Shown piece after piece: positions 32,429 through 41,093 of a stretch of 64,000 nt of DNA. Made by a program: the position numbers and the translations under genes. Origin of the DNA: CAVYXK01 sp963708245 (GTDB lineage: Bacteria; Pseudomonadota; Alphaproteobacteria; Acetobacterales; Acetobacteraceae). The stretch spans positions 2,232,001 to 2,296,000 of the forward strand of contig OY970201.1 in NCBI GenBank assembly GCA_963708245.1, read 5' to 3'. The notes under the pieces are model-generated. The model saw nothing but the letters and a program-made list of their open reading frames with translations. It did not search any database and was not told the DNA's origin. Positions within the stretch are counted from its first letter, which is position 1. Every line of letters starts with the position of its first letter.

Positions 32429-34237
32429 ATGTATGGTTGGATCGGAAAAGTCCTTCGCGTGAATTTGTCGACGGGTAAGGTGTCGACGGAAGCGTTGGAT
32501 CCCGGGCTCGCCAGGTATTATCTCGGCGCCCGCGGTCTCGGTACGAAGATAATGATCGATGAGGTCGATCCAAAGGTCGATCCGCTGTCGCCGCAGAACA
32601 AGCTGATCTTCGCGCCCGGTCCCTTGACCGGTTCATATGCCCCCTCCGCGGGTCGGTACACTGTTGTGACCAAAGGAGCGCTCACCGGCGCCATCGCTTC
32701 CGCGAACTCGGGCGGCGTCTGGGGGCCCGAACTGAAATTTGCCGGATACGACGTACTGATCTTCGAGGGCGCGGCACCGAAGCCTGTTTACCTGTGGATC
32801 AAGGACCAAGTCGTCGAGATTCGCGATGCCTCGCATATGTGGGGTAAGAACGTGCCTGAGACCTCGGATGCCATTCGCGCCGAGACCGATGATGACGCCA
32901 AGATCGCGTGCATCGGCCCGGCCGGCGAGAACAAGGTGTTGTTCGCCTGCATTATGAACGATCTTCACCGCGCCGCTGGCCGGAGTGGCACGGGCGCGGT
33001 TATGGGATCGAAGAACCTGAAGGCGGTTGCGGTCGTCGGTACGGGTGCGGTGACCTGCGCCGATCCCAAGACCTTTGAACTTGCTGTCATGAAAGCACGT
33101 GACAAGATCCAGAAGCACCCGGTTGGCGGCACCGGCCTGCGCCTCTACGGGACCGACGTTCTTACTAACATCCTCAATCAGATCGGTGCTTATCCGACCA
33201 AGAACTTCCAGGACGGGCATTTCCCCACCGCCGATAAGCTCGGTGGCGAGACGCTGGCCGCGACACTGCTGCAACGGCCGAAAGGCTGTTTCTCCTGCAT
33301 CATCTCGTGTGGTCGCGTAACCAAGATCACCAACAAGAAATATGCGGGCGAAGGCGAAGGACCTGAATATGAAACGTCCTGGGGGTTCGGCGGCGATTGT
33401 CTGATCGACGATCTCGAAGCCGTCACCAAGGCGAATTTTATATGTAACGAGTATGGTTTGGACACCATCACTATGGCCGCTACCGTCGCCTGTGCCATGG
33501 AGCTTTATGAGAAGGGTCTGATCACGCGCGAGGACACCGGTGGCATTGCCCTCGAGTGGGGCAACGCCGAGGCCATGGTCGAGGTGACGCGGCTTACCGC
33601 CATCGGAGAGGGCTTCGGCAAGAAGCTCGCGGCTGGATCGTACCGACTGGCGGACTCGTGCGGCCATCCGGAACTGTCGATGACCGTCAAGAAGCAGGAG
33701 ATTCCAGCCTACGACGCTCGTGCAATCCAAGGTATCGGTTTAAACTATGCCACGGCGAACTGTGGCGCCGCGCATGTTCGCGGCTACACGATATCACCGG
33801 AGGTGCTCGGCACTCCAATGAAGGTCGACAAGGACGCGATCGAAGGCAAGCCGGAACTGGTGATGACGTTTCAGAACCTGACCGCTGCACTCGATGCCTT
33901 GGGGTCGTGCCTGTTTGCAACGTTTGGGATCGGCGCGCCAGAATTCGCCGAAATGCTCAGTGCGGTCACAGGCGTCGCTTATTCGACCGAGGATTTTATG
34001 AAGTGCGGCGACCGCATCTATAATCTTGAGCGGCAGTTTAATCTCGCCGCGGGATTGACCGCGAAGGACGACACCCTGCCGCCTAGGTTGTTGAATGAGC
34101 CGATCAAGACCGGCCCATCAAAGGGCATGCTCAGCCGGCTGCCTGAAATGCTGCCGGTTTATTACGAGCTTCGCGGCTGGGACGAGAACGGCGTGCCAAC
34201 TCCGGCAAAGCTTCATGAGCTGGGCCTCTCCGCGTAG
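32429..34237 (+). CDS. tungsten-type aldehyde ferredoxin oxidoreductase
   Basis: 602 residues, full length for the AOR family, which oxidises aldehydes to acids (or reduces acids) at a tungsten bis-pterin site. The N-terminal domain is typical (YGWIGKVLRVNLSTG, YLGARGLGTKIM, SANSGGVWGPELKFAGYD). Cluster ligands are C287, C290 and C294 (GCFSCIISCG) and C494 within the DALGSC (DxxGxC) motif. The GEGPEYET block near residue 313 and the second pterin-contact region are also present. Substrate preference cannot be read from sequence. It is followed by a MoaD-like gene and the hydrogenase genes on the same strand. Confidence 0.93.
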   Translation: MYGWIGKVLRVNLSTGKVSTEALDPGLARYYLGARGLGTKIMIDEVDPKVDPLSPQNKLIFAPGPLTGSYAPSAGRYTVVTKGALTGAIASANSGGVWGPELKFAGYDVLIFEGAAPKPVYLWIKDQVVEIRDASHMWGKNVPETSDAIRAETDDDAKIACIGPAGENKVLFACIMNDLHRAAGRSGTGAVMGSKNLKAVAVVGTGAVTCADPKTFELAVMKARDKIQKHPVGGTGLRLYGTDVLTNILNQIGAYPTKNFQDGHFPTADKLGGETLAATLLQRPKGCFSCIISCGRVTKITNKKYAGEGEGPEYETSWGFGGDCLIDDLEAVTKANFICNEYGLDTITMAATVACAMELYEKGLITREDTGGIALEWGNAEAMVEVTRLTAIGEGFGKKLAAGSYRLADSCGHPELSMTVKKQEIPAYDARAIQGIGLNYATANCGAAHVRGYTISPEVLGTPMKVDKDAIEGKPELVMTFQNLTAALDALGSCLFATFGIGAPEFAEMLSAVTGVAYSTEDFMKCGDRIYNLERQFNLAAGLTAKDDTLPPRLLNEPIKTGPSKGMLSRLPEMLPVYYELRGWDENGVPTPAKLHELGLSA

Positions 34238-34269
34238 GATTGCTTGGAAAGGCAGGAGCGCACACGACG

Positions 34270-34542
34270 ATGAAAGTTCAATACTTTGCGCTCCTTCGGG
34301 ATGTCACCGGCAAACGAGAGGAAGACTGGCCCCAACCGGAGGCGACGGTTGGGGACCTGATGCGCGACCTGGTGGCGCGGTACGGACACGCGTTCGAACG
34401 ATGGGTGATGAAGGACGGTGATTTGTGGAATCTCGTCATCATTCTCGTCAACGGGCGCGATGTGCGCCACCTGCAGCGTTTTGATACTCCGCTGACTCCC
34501 GATGATACGGTCGTGATCTTCCCGCCGGTCGGCGGCGGATAA
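34270..34542 (+). CDS. MoaD/ThiS-family sulfur carrier
   Basis: 90 residues from ATG 34270; an upstream TTG would add 10 unrelated residues. It has the ubiquitin-like beta-grasp pattern (MKVQYFALLRDVTGK ... LVNGRDVRHL) and the required C-terminal Gly-Gly (FPPVGGG). MoaD thiocarboxylates donate the dithiolene sulfurs of molybdopterin. It is embedded between AOR and hydrogenase genes, with a MoeB-like E1 and a cysteine desulfurase in the same operon, so it is probably the AOR-dedicated carrier. MoaD-like genes beside AOR genes are a known pattern. Confidence 0.88.
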   Translation: MKVQYFALLRDVTGKREEDWPQPEATVGDLMRDLVARYGHAFERWVMKDGDLWNLVIILVNGRDVRHLQRFDTPLTPDDTVVIFPPVGGG

Positions 34543-34554
34543 GGGTCGAGGCCC

Positions 34555-36405
34555 ATGATCAGCCCGATCTTCGTGCCGACCGGCGTTTTGTTTGCCGGCG
34601 CCCTTCTGGAAGTCGCTCTGGCACGAACCCTGTCGCGAGCGCTCAAGGGCTGGCTGGCGTTTCTGGCTGCCGTCATAGCGCTCACGGCAGTGCTGGCGAT
34701 GATGCCTAGTATCATTCACGGTGAAGTCTTCACGGGGACATTGTTCGATTGGGACGCCGGCATACCGCTCACTTATCATGTCGATGGTTTGAGCATTCTT
34801 TTCATGCTGATGGGCACCGGCATGGGGTCTGCAATTCTGCTCTATTCCGTCGGATACATGGAAGAAGAGCAAGAAGGCATCACCCGCTTCTATGTGCTGA
34901 TGCTGCTATTCATCGGCGGTTTCGTGATGCTGGTGTGTTCCGCCAATCTGCTGCTCGCCTATCTCGCATGGGAACTCATCGGCTTGTGCTCCTATTTCCT
35001 GGTCGGCTTTTGGTATAAGGATCAAGCTGCCGCCGACGGATCGCGCAAGGTGCTGATTATCACCCACCTTGCCGGCTACGGATTGCTCGCCGCGGTCATT
35101 CTTCTCTTTGTCAGAACCGGAGCCTTCCTGTGGACGGATCCGAGTGTCGGAGCTGCTTTCTCCGGCGGTGTTGTCCTGCTGATGATCGTGGCGGCAATGG
35201 CCAAGTCGGTCATGTATCCGCTGCACACCTGGATCCCCGAGGCAATGAATGCGCCGACACCGGTTTCGGCGCTGCTGCACTCGGCCTGCTATGTCAAGGC
35301 TGGGGCTTATCTGATTGCTCGAATGTATTCGATCGGGCCGTGGCATACCACGTGGGGCAATCTACTGCTTGTGATTGGTTGCCTGACAATGCTGGTGGGC
35401 GTGGTGTTTGCCATGGCTCAAACCGATTTGAAGCGGCTGCTCGCATTTCACACGGTGAGTCAGCTCGGTTACGTCGTGACGGGTCTCGCGCTTGGCACAA
35501 GTCTCGGCGTTGCGGCAGGCCTGTTTTATGCGGCCAGCCATGCCCTGTTTAAGGGGACGCTGTTTATGTGCGCGGGAGCCGTACAGCGCGCTACCGGAAC
35601 GCGCGACATGGGCAAGCTCGGCGGACTCAGCTCGCGGATGCCGGTGACGACGCTCGTTTGGCTTGTCGCTGCCGCCGCGATCGTCGGGGTACCGCTGACC
35701 AACGGGTTCGTCGCCAAGTGGTTGCTGTTCGGCGCGGCGCTCAGTGCCAAGCAGGAGGTAGTCGTCGTTGTTGCCTGGGCGGTCAGTATCCTGACGACCT
35801 TTTCCTTCCTGAAGGCGACCGTGAGCGTGTTCTACGGAGTCCCTCAGCATGAACTCCGTGTGGAGGAAGTCCACGAAGCCGCGCCCTCCATGCAGATCGG
35901 AATGGGGATAACCGGCGCGCTATGCCTCGTGTTCGGGTTTGCCCCGCAATTGCTGATACAGCCGGTCATCGAGCCGGCCGTGCGCTCCCTTGGTTTCAGT
36001 TGGCAGGTGCAGGCGACTTGGCTGGGAGTCCTGACCGGATCGGGAACGATCGGGGTAACGGTCGGAGCGGCAGCGGGGCTGGTGCTTGCAGCACTGTTCG
36101 GCGTCAGTGCTTATCGCTTCGTGCGCGCGCCGGTAGGCGGACAGCAGGTGGCCGTATTCACCGGTGGCGAAAAGCTGCCCGAGGGTGACACGCTCGGGGC
36201 AGCCGATTTTGCTGAAATGGCAGAGGACGCGTTCGCGCCGGTGTATTCCTTGAATCCCGATCCTCTCTATTTGCTGATTTGGCGCGAGATAAGGGATGGC
36301 GCCGGAAGCGCAGGGCGATTTGCGACCGCAGAGGTGGAGCGACGGCCGGTGGTCACTGCCTTGGGGTGTGCGGCAGCCGTGTTCGCCAGCATGTGGTTGC
36401 TATGA
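34555..36405 (+). CDS. NuoL/HyfB-like ion-pumping membrane subunit of group 4 hydrogenase
   Basis: 616 residues with about 14-16 membrane helices. Antiporter-family signatures are clear: YHVDGLSILFMLMGTG, YLAWELIGLCSYFLVGFWY (conserved Glu), then MAKSVMYPLHTWIPEAM and TPVSALLHSACYVKAGAYLI (conserved Lys and His of the proton channel), and QTDLKRLLAFHTVSQLGY. In complex I and group 4 hydrogenases such subunits couple electron transfer to proton or sodium pumping. It is the first of seven contiguous hydrogenase genes. Because the hydrogenase catalytic residues are intact downstream, this is not a stray complex I fragment. Confidence 0.88.
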   Translation: MISPIFVPTGVLFAGALLEVALARTLSRALKGWLAFLAAVIALTAVLAMMPSIIHGEVFTGTLFDWDAGIPLTYHVDGLSILFMLMGTGMGSAILLYSVGYMEEEQEGITRFYVLMLLFIGGFVMLVCSANLLLAYLAWELIGLCSYFLVGFWYKDQAAADGSRKVLIITHLAGYGLLAAVILLFVRTGAFLWTDPSVGAAFSGGVVLLMIVAAMAKSVMYPLHTWIPEAMNAPTPVSALLHSACYVKAGAYLIARMYSIGPWHTTWGNLLLVIGCLTMLVGVVFAMAQTDLKRLLAFHTVSQLGYVVTGLALGTSLGVAAGLFYAASHALFKGTLFMCAGAVQRATGTRDMGKLGGLSSRMPVTTLVWLVAAAAIVGVPLTNGFVAKWLLFGAALSAKQEVVVVVAWAVSILTTFSFLKATVSVFYGVPQHELRVEEVHEAAPSMQIGMGITGALCLVFGFAPQLLIQPVIEPAVRSLGFSWQVQATWLGVLTGSGTIGVTVGAAAGLVLAALFGVSAYRFVRAPVGGQQVAVFTGGEKLPEGDTLGAADFAEMAEDAFAPVYSLNPDPLYLLIWREIRDGAGSAGRFATAEVERRPVVTALGCAAAVFASMWLL

Positions 36406-36451
36406 TCGCGCACCATCAAATGCGCCGTCGGCCGATTGCAAGAGAACGCGG

Positions 36452-37615
36452 ATGGATCTGATTCTTGCCGGATTTGTCGCCGTGCTGGCGCTTGGGATCG
36501 GGCTCTATGCAGTCTCGGTTCCGCAAGATGGCCGCATGTGGTGGGTGCTTGCGTCTGCCATTGCTGTGCTCGTTATCGCAGGCAAACTGACGGCCGCTTC
36601 CTGGGTCGGCACGATTTTCCTCGATCTGGCGGAACTCGTCGCCGTTGCGCTAGTCTGGTCGCATGGGACCCCGGAGGCTACTGCGGCGGGACGCAAGTAC
36701 CTGTACTCGATCGTTCCGGCGATCGCTTGTACGGCGATAGCGCTCGTCCTGATCGGCGCTGGCGGCAATTCCCCCGGAGCGGCTCTGCAAAGGCTCGTGG
36801 TCTGCTTGCTGGTTATTGGGTTCGCTTTGAAGCTCGGGCTGATTCCCTTCTACTTCTGGCTTCCGGCAGTGGCCGCCTCGGCCGCGCCGATGACGACGGC
36901 GCTGATCGTATCGGTCGTGGACATTGCGAGCTTTGGCGAACTTGCTGCCCTGCGGGAGGTGTCGCCGTGGATCTTCGGTGAATACGCTCCAGTCTGGCTG
37001 GTCATTGCCCTCCTATCGATGTTCGGCGGAGCGCTGCTCGCACTTGCGCAGACCGAGCTCAAGCGGATGCTGGCCTTCTCGACCATCGCCGATCTTGGCT
37101 TTCTTCTCCTCGGGCTGATCGTCGGCGGCCCCATCGGCATGGTCGGCGCCTGGCTCGGCGCGCTCAATCACGCACTGTCGAAAGTCGTTCTGTTTGGCGC
37201 GGTCGGGCTCGCGGAGGCACGGATCGGACAGACCGTCACCCTCAACACACAGGGACTTGCCGCGCGCCTGCCCCTGGCGGGAGCCGCGTTCATCACCGGG
37301 GCGCTGGTCTTTATTGGCGTGCCGCCGGGCCTCGGCTTCGCAGCTTACTGGCGCATCTACATTGCCGCGACGCAATTCGGTGGACCGGTACTCATCACCG
37401 CTCTTCTCGCGGTCGCGGCGCTCGATCTGTTGTGTTACGCGCGCGCCATTCACCGCACCTGGCTCGGATCAGGGAAGGTCCCGGTCACCGGAGCCCCGGC
37501 CTATCTGGCGCCTGGCGTGTTGACCGTCCTTGCCGTCGTGGCGGTGTCGTTGGGATGCTATCCGAACGTCCTGACCGGGACCGGTATGCCCGGCCTGTTG
37601 GCCATGGCCCAATAG
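36452..37615 (+). CDS. NuoM/NuoN/HyfF-like membrane subunit (short)
   Basis: 387 residues from ATG 36452; the frame is open upstream but that sequence overlaps the NuoL-like gene out of frame. There are about 12 predicted membrane helices with the antiporter core FALKLGLIPFYFWLPAVAA, then FGGALLALAQTELKRMLAFS. It is about 100 residues shorter than NuoM or NuoN and lacks the usual final helices, similar to HyfE/HyfF-type proteins. It probably forms the second ion-translocating unit of the complex. Key Lys residues are kept, while the usual His-rich segment is replaced. Confidence 0.82.
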   Translation: MDLILAGFVAVLALGIGLYAVSVPQDGRMWWVLASAIAVLVIAGKLTAASWVGTIFLDLAELVAVALVWSHGTPEATAAGRKYLYSIVPAIACTAIALVLIGAGGNSPGAALQRLVVCLLVIGFALKLGLIPFYFWLPAVAASAAPMTTALIVSVVDIASFGELAALREVSPWIFGEYAPVWLVIALLSMFGGALLALAQTELKRMLAFSTIADLGFLLLGLIVGGPIGMVGAWLGALNHALSKVVLFGAVGLAEARIGQTVTLNTQGLAARLPLAGAAFITGALVFIGVPPGLGFAAYWRIYIAATQFGGPVLITALLAVAALDLLCYARAIHRTWLGSGKVPVTGAPAYLAPGVLTVLAVVAVSLGCYPNVLTGTGMPGLLAMAQ

Positions 37616-37628
37616 AAAGCGATGCGGC

Positions 37629-38099
37629 ATGAACCTCTTCGCTAGGCTCCTCGCTATTTCCCGCCGCAAGTCGCCGTGGATCTACACGGTGAACAGCGGC
37701 TCGTGCAACGGATGCGATATCGAGATCGGGCCGTGCGTAAGCCCGCGCTATGACGGCGAGCAGCTTGGCATGCTGCGGCAAGGCAGTCCCAAACACGCCG
37801 ACATTCTGCTGGTCACCGGCACCATGACCAAACGTTCGCGCCAGGCGGTTCTGAACATCTATGCACAGATGCCGAGCCCCAAGGCCGTCGTCGCGATCGG
37901 CTCCTGCCCCGCCAGCGGCAATGTTTTCGCCGGCAGCCCGGTGGTCGATGGTCCGTTGGACAGCTTCATCCCAGTCGATGTCTGGGTTCCCGGCTGTCCG
38001 CCGCGACCACAAATGATTCTTGCCGGCGTCGCGCAGGCAGCACAATTGTTGGCGGACGGCAAGGCGGCGGACCAGAAGAGGAAAGCGCGGCCGTGCTGA
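37629..38099 (+). CDS. NuoB-like hydrogenase small subunit
   Basis: 156 residues containing the four ligands of the proximal [4Fe-4S] cluster: C26 and C29 (SGSCNGCDIE), C93 (IGSCPASG) and C123 (PGCPPRP). It has no twin-arginine signal peptide, as expected for the cytoplasmic side of group 4 enzymes (HycG, EchC, CooL). It passes electrons from the ferredoxin-like subunit to the NiFe site. The 3' end overlaps the NuoH-like gene by 7 bases. Confidence 0.92.
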   Translation: MNLFARLLAISRRKSPWIYTVNSGSCNGCDIEIGPCVSPRYDGEQLGMLRQGSPKHADILLVTGTMTKRSRQAVLNIYAQMPSPKAVVAIGSCPASGNVFAGSPVVDGPLDSFIPVDVWVPGCPPRPQMILAGVAQAAQLLADGKAADQKRKARPC

Positions 38100-39004
38100 A
38101 GGAGCTGTGCCAATATGTCTTCGAGATGCTGGTGTGGCCCGGTATCCTCGGTGCGGCGGCGCTAGGCTTCTTCTATCTGTGGATTGCGCGCAAGCTCATG
38201 GCCCGGCTGCAAGGCCGCAAGGGGCCGCCATTTTATCAGCCGTTCTTCGATTTCGTGAAGCTCCTAGGCAAGGATACCGTGATTCCCAGTGGGGTGAACC
38301 CCACCTTGTTCTACACGCTGCCGTTCCTGTCATTGCTGGCGACCGGTTTCGGCCTGATGATCGTTCCGGTTCCAGGACACGCGATCGGTTCGTTTCCTGG
38401 TGACATCGTTCTGTTGCTTTACCTGCTTGAAGTTCCGGTGATCTGCGACGTGCTGGCGGGTTACGTGAGCCAGTCCATCTACGGTCAGGTCAGCGCAATG
38501 CGTGAGGCCGTGATGTCGCTCGCGTACAACCTGCCATTGCTCGCAGCGGTGATTGCTCTGGCCCAGAGTGTCGGCAGCTTCCGCATCAGCGACCTGCAAG
38601 CTACCCCGTATAGTCTGGTCACCGGCTTGGCTGTCATCGCCTTCTTCGTGGCAATTCCCGCTCGCCTCAAAAGCAACCCGTTTTCGATTCCAAATGCAGA
38701 ACAGGAGATTGTGGCCGGGGCGCATACCGAATACAACAGCGCGCCGCTTGCCGTGTTCGAATTGTCGCATGCTTTGGAAGTGGTGCTGTTGTTCGATACG
38801 TTCTTTGTCCTGTTCGTGCCGCGCCTGGGCAATCCGTTGGCAAGCGCTTTGCTGTACCTCGCGGTCGGCCTAGGCCTGATCGCGCTGGTGACGCTGGTTG
38901 CCGCGACAACCGCACGTCTCACGGTGAAGCGGGCTTTCCGGTTCTACTGGCTCTGGGGCGGGTTGGCCGCCGCGGCGGCGATGGTCGTCGCGGTGATCAG
39001 CTAA
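38093..39004 (+). CDS. NuoH/HycD-like membrane anchor subunit
   Basis: 303 residues from GTG 38093 with about 8 membrane helices. Family blocks are RLQGRKGPPFYQPFFDFVKL near the N-terminus and the Glu-bearing loop around ISDLQ, plus GAHTEYNSAPLAVFELSHAL (conserved Glu residues of the E-channel). This subunit links the soluble electron-transfer arm to the antiporter-like pumps. Confidence 0.92.
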   Translation: MLKELCQYVFEMLVWPGILGAAALGFFYLWIARKLMARLQGRKGPPFYQPFFDFVKLLGKDTVIPSGVNPTLFYTLPFLSLLATGFGLMIVPVPGHAIGSFPGDIVLLLYLLEVPVICDVLAGYVSQSIYGQVSAMREAVMSLAYNLPLLAAVIALAQSVGSFRISDLQATPYSLVTGLAVIAFFVAIPARLKSNPFSIPNAEQEIVAGAHTEYNSAPLAVFELSHALEVVLLFDTFFVLFVPRLGNPLASALLYLAVGLGLIALVTLVAATTARLTVKRAFRFYWLWGGLAAAAAMVVAVIS

Positions 39005-39015
39005 GGAAACGTCGG

Positions 39016-39534
39016 ATGGGCATTCTCGACATCGTCTGGCGGAATTTCGCTCAAGGCTCGCGGACGCGTCGTCCCACCGACATGCCGCCGACCCCGTCGC
39101 CGTTTCGCGGGTTGATCGAGCAGGATGCAAATTTGTGCACGGGATGCAAGGCCTGCGCTACTGTCTGCTCACCCAAAGCGATCTCGTTCAACGAAGAGCA
39201 GGAAACCGGGATCACCTGGAACTTCTTCGCCGGCCAATGCTCGTTCTGCGGGTTGTGCGTGCAATACTGCCCGACCCACGCGATCACCAACCACGGCAAG
39301 CTGCCGCCCGTCACCGGGGACCAGTCGCTACTCCGAGTCTCGCATGAGATTTTTTACCAGCCTTGTGCGGGCTGCGGTCGGCCGATCATTCCGATTCCCG
39401 AGGCGGCCCTGGAGCAGGTGTACGGCACGAAGCTGACCAGCTTGGAAACCGAGCAACGGACCCTGTGCCAGGAGTGCCGACGCAAGGCGGCCAGCCGGCA
39501 TATTCATGACGCATTCGTGCGGCCGGGAGGCTGA
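39016..39534 (+). CDS. NuoI/HycF-like 2x[4Fe-4S] subunit with CxxC tail
   Basis: 172 residues with two ferredoxin motifs: C41/44/47/51 and C75/78/81/85. A C-terminal pair of CxxC motifs (C116/C119 and C150/C153) could bind zinc or an extra iron, as in HycF/HyfH-type proteins. It is probably the docking point for the AOR ferredoxin subunit. Confidence 0.9.
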   Translation: MGILDIVWRNFAQGSRTRRPTDMPPTPSPFRGLIEQDANLCTGCKACATVCSPKAISFNEEQETGITWNFFAGQCSFCGLCVQYCPTHAITNHGKLPPVTGDQSLLRVSHEIFYQPCAGCGRPIIPIPEAALEQVYGTKLTSLETEQRTLCQECRRKAASRHIHDAFVRPGG

Positions 39535-39535
39535 C

Positions 39536-39991
39536 GTGGAACAGAATGCCGGCGATACCCCACGGAGTGAGCTTATCGCCAGACTAACGACAATTCCCGG
39601 CTCGGCGCAGATCGAAGAACGTGGCGACGGCCTTTGGATATCGGCGCCGCAGCTCGACGTCGAGGCCATGGCACGCGAAATGAAGGCGCTGGGCTGCCGC
39701 CTGGTGACCATGACCGGTTTGGCACGAGACGATGGCGAGACCACCATCATCTACCACTATGCGCGGCGACACGACGCCATCAACTTCAAGACTGTGACAA
39801 GCGGAGGAGCGATCCCATCGCTTGCCCGAATGGTTCGTCCGGCGTCGTGGATCGAACGCGAAATCCACGACTTTTTTGCCGTCGATTTTGTTGGCCATCC
39901 CAACCTCGTTCCGCTGCTGCGCCCGCCAGAGCTGAAAGACGGTTTCTTCCGCGACCCGGCCCCCGGTTTGACTGCTCCAGTGAAACAATAG
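39536..39991 (+). CDS. NuoC-like (30 kDa) hydrogenase subunit
   Basis: 151 residues. GTG 39536 is chosen because it has a strong ribosome-binding sequence (cgggagg) and lies just after the previous stop; an ATG at 39506 would overlap it. Core residues of the 30-kDa family are present: RLVTMTGLARDDGETTIIYHY, then ARMVRPASWIEREIHDFFAV with the conserved W-x-E-R-E-x-x-D-x-F block and GHPNLVPLLRP. It is separate from NuoD-like, unlike the fused HycE. Confidence 0.9.
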   Translation: MEQNAGDTPRSELIARLTTIPGSAQIEERGDGLWISAPQLDVEAMAREMKALGCRLVTMTGLARDDGETTIIYHYARRHDAINFKTVTSGGAIPSLARMVRPASWIEREIHDFFAVDFVGHPNLVPLLRPPELKDGFFRDPAPGLTAPVKQ

Positions 39992-40001
39992 GTGAGGCGT
40001 T

Positions 40002-41081
40002 ATGCCGTACACGATCCCGATTGGCCCTTACCATCCAGCACTTGAAGAGCCATACAAAGTCAACGTCAAATGCGTCGCCGAAACGGTCGAACAGGTCAGC
40101 GTCGATGTCGGCTTCAGCTTCCGCGGCATCGAGCTACTGGCACAGCGCCGCGAATGGGTCCCCGATGTCACCTTGATCGAGCGCGTTTGCGGCATCTGCT
40201 CCAATGTGCATGCGATGACGTTCTGCCGTGCGGCAGAGCAGATTGCTGGGATCGAAGTGCCTGCGCGCGCCGTCTACATTAGAACGATCATCTCCGAGCT
40301 CGAGCGGTTGCACTCACATCTTCTGTGGGCGGGACTTGCAGCGGAATATATGGGTTTTCAGACGCTGTTCATGGAAGTCTTCACGCTGCGCGAACAGGTC
40401 ATGGACCTGCTGGAGGCCATCTCCGGTAATCGTGTAAACTACGGTATGAACCGCATCGGCGGGGTAAACCGGGATATCGCTGACCCGAAATCGGCTATTG
40501 AAACCGTGCAGGCGATGGCCAAGGTCATCGAAAAGGATGTTGTGCCTGCCTTCATGAACAATGTCACGGCGAGGGGTCGGATGGGTGGCATCGGCCCGTT
40601 GACCAAGGAGCAGGCGATTGAGTGGGGCGTCGTCGGGCCGGTCGCGCGCGCCTCCGGCGTGGACGAAGACGTCCGCAGCGACCATCCTTACCTCGCTTAT
40701 CAGGAACTCGGGTTCAAGATCGTCACCCAGCAGGAAGGCGATGTCCGCGCGCGGGTCGTCGTGCGCGCGCTTGAACTGCTCGAGAGCATCCGGCTCGTCA
40801 CCGAAGCGTTGCGCAATCTGCCTTCCGGTCCACTGCGCGCTTTCGAAGGGATGCCGGCTATCCCGCCGGGAGAGGCCATTGCGCTCACGGAGGCGCCGCG
40901 CGGCGAGGTCATCTACTATGTCGCCTCCGACGGAGGCAGAACGCCAGCGCGCGTCAAGATCCGCACGCCGTCCTTCGTTAACATTCCCGCGCTCGAAGCG
41001 ATGACAATCGGGCAGCAGTTGGGCAACATATCGCTAATCCAGGCGTCGGTCGATCCGTGCCTCTCGTGCACAGACCGTTAG
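40002..41081 (+). CDS. group 4 [NiFe]-hydrogenase catalytic (large) subunit
   Basis: 359 residues. All four Ni ligands are present: C63 and C66 in ERVCGICSNVHA and C353 and C356 in the C-terminal DPCLSCTDR. This distinguishes it from NuoD of complex I. The reading frame stops directly after that Arg (residue 359), where maturation proteases normally cut, so no C-terminal extension exists. Group 4 features also include PIGPYHPALEEP at the start and ELERLHSHLLW. Subgroup cannot be fixed without a tree. It should evolve H2 from low-potential electrons, or oxidise H2 in reverse. Confidence 0.93.
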   Translation: MPYTIPIGPYHPALEEPYKVNVKCVAETVEQVSVDVGFSFRGIELLAQRREWVPDVTLIERVCGICSNVHAMTFCRAAEQIAGIEVPARAVYIRTIISELERLHSHLLWAGLAAEYMGFQTLFMEVFTLREQVMDLLEAISGNRVNYGMNRIGGVNRDIADPKSAIETVQAMAKVIEKDVVPAFMNNVTARGRMGGIGPLTKEQAIEWGVVGPVARASGVDEDVRSDHPYLAYQELGFKIVTQQEGDVRARVVVRALELLESIRLVTEALRNLPSGPLRAFEGMPAIPPGEAIALTEAPRGEVIYYVASDGGRTPARVKIRTPSFVNIPALEAMTIGQQLGNISLIQASVDPCLSCTDR

Positions 41082-41093
41082 TGAGCAACGGCA

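Noticed and set aside
34555..41081. Respiratory complex I or a fragment of it
   Set aside because: The NuoD-like subunit keeps all four Ni-binding Cys, and NuoE/F/G, A, J and K are missing; this is a group 4 hydrogenase.
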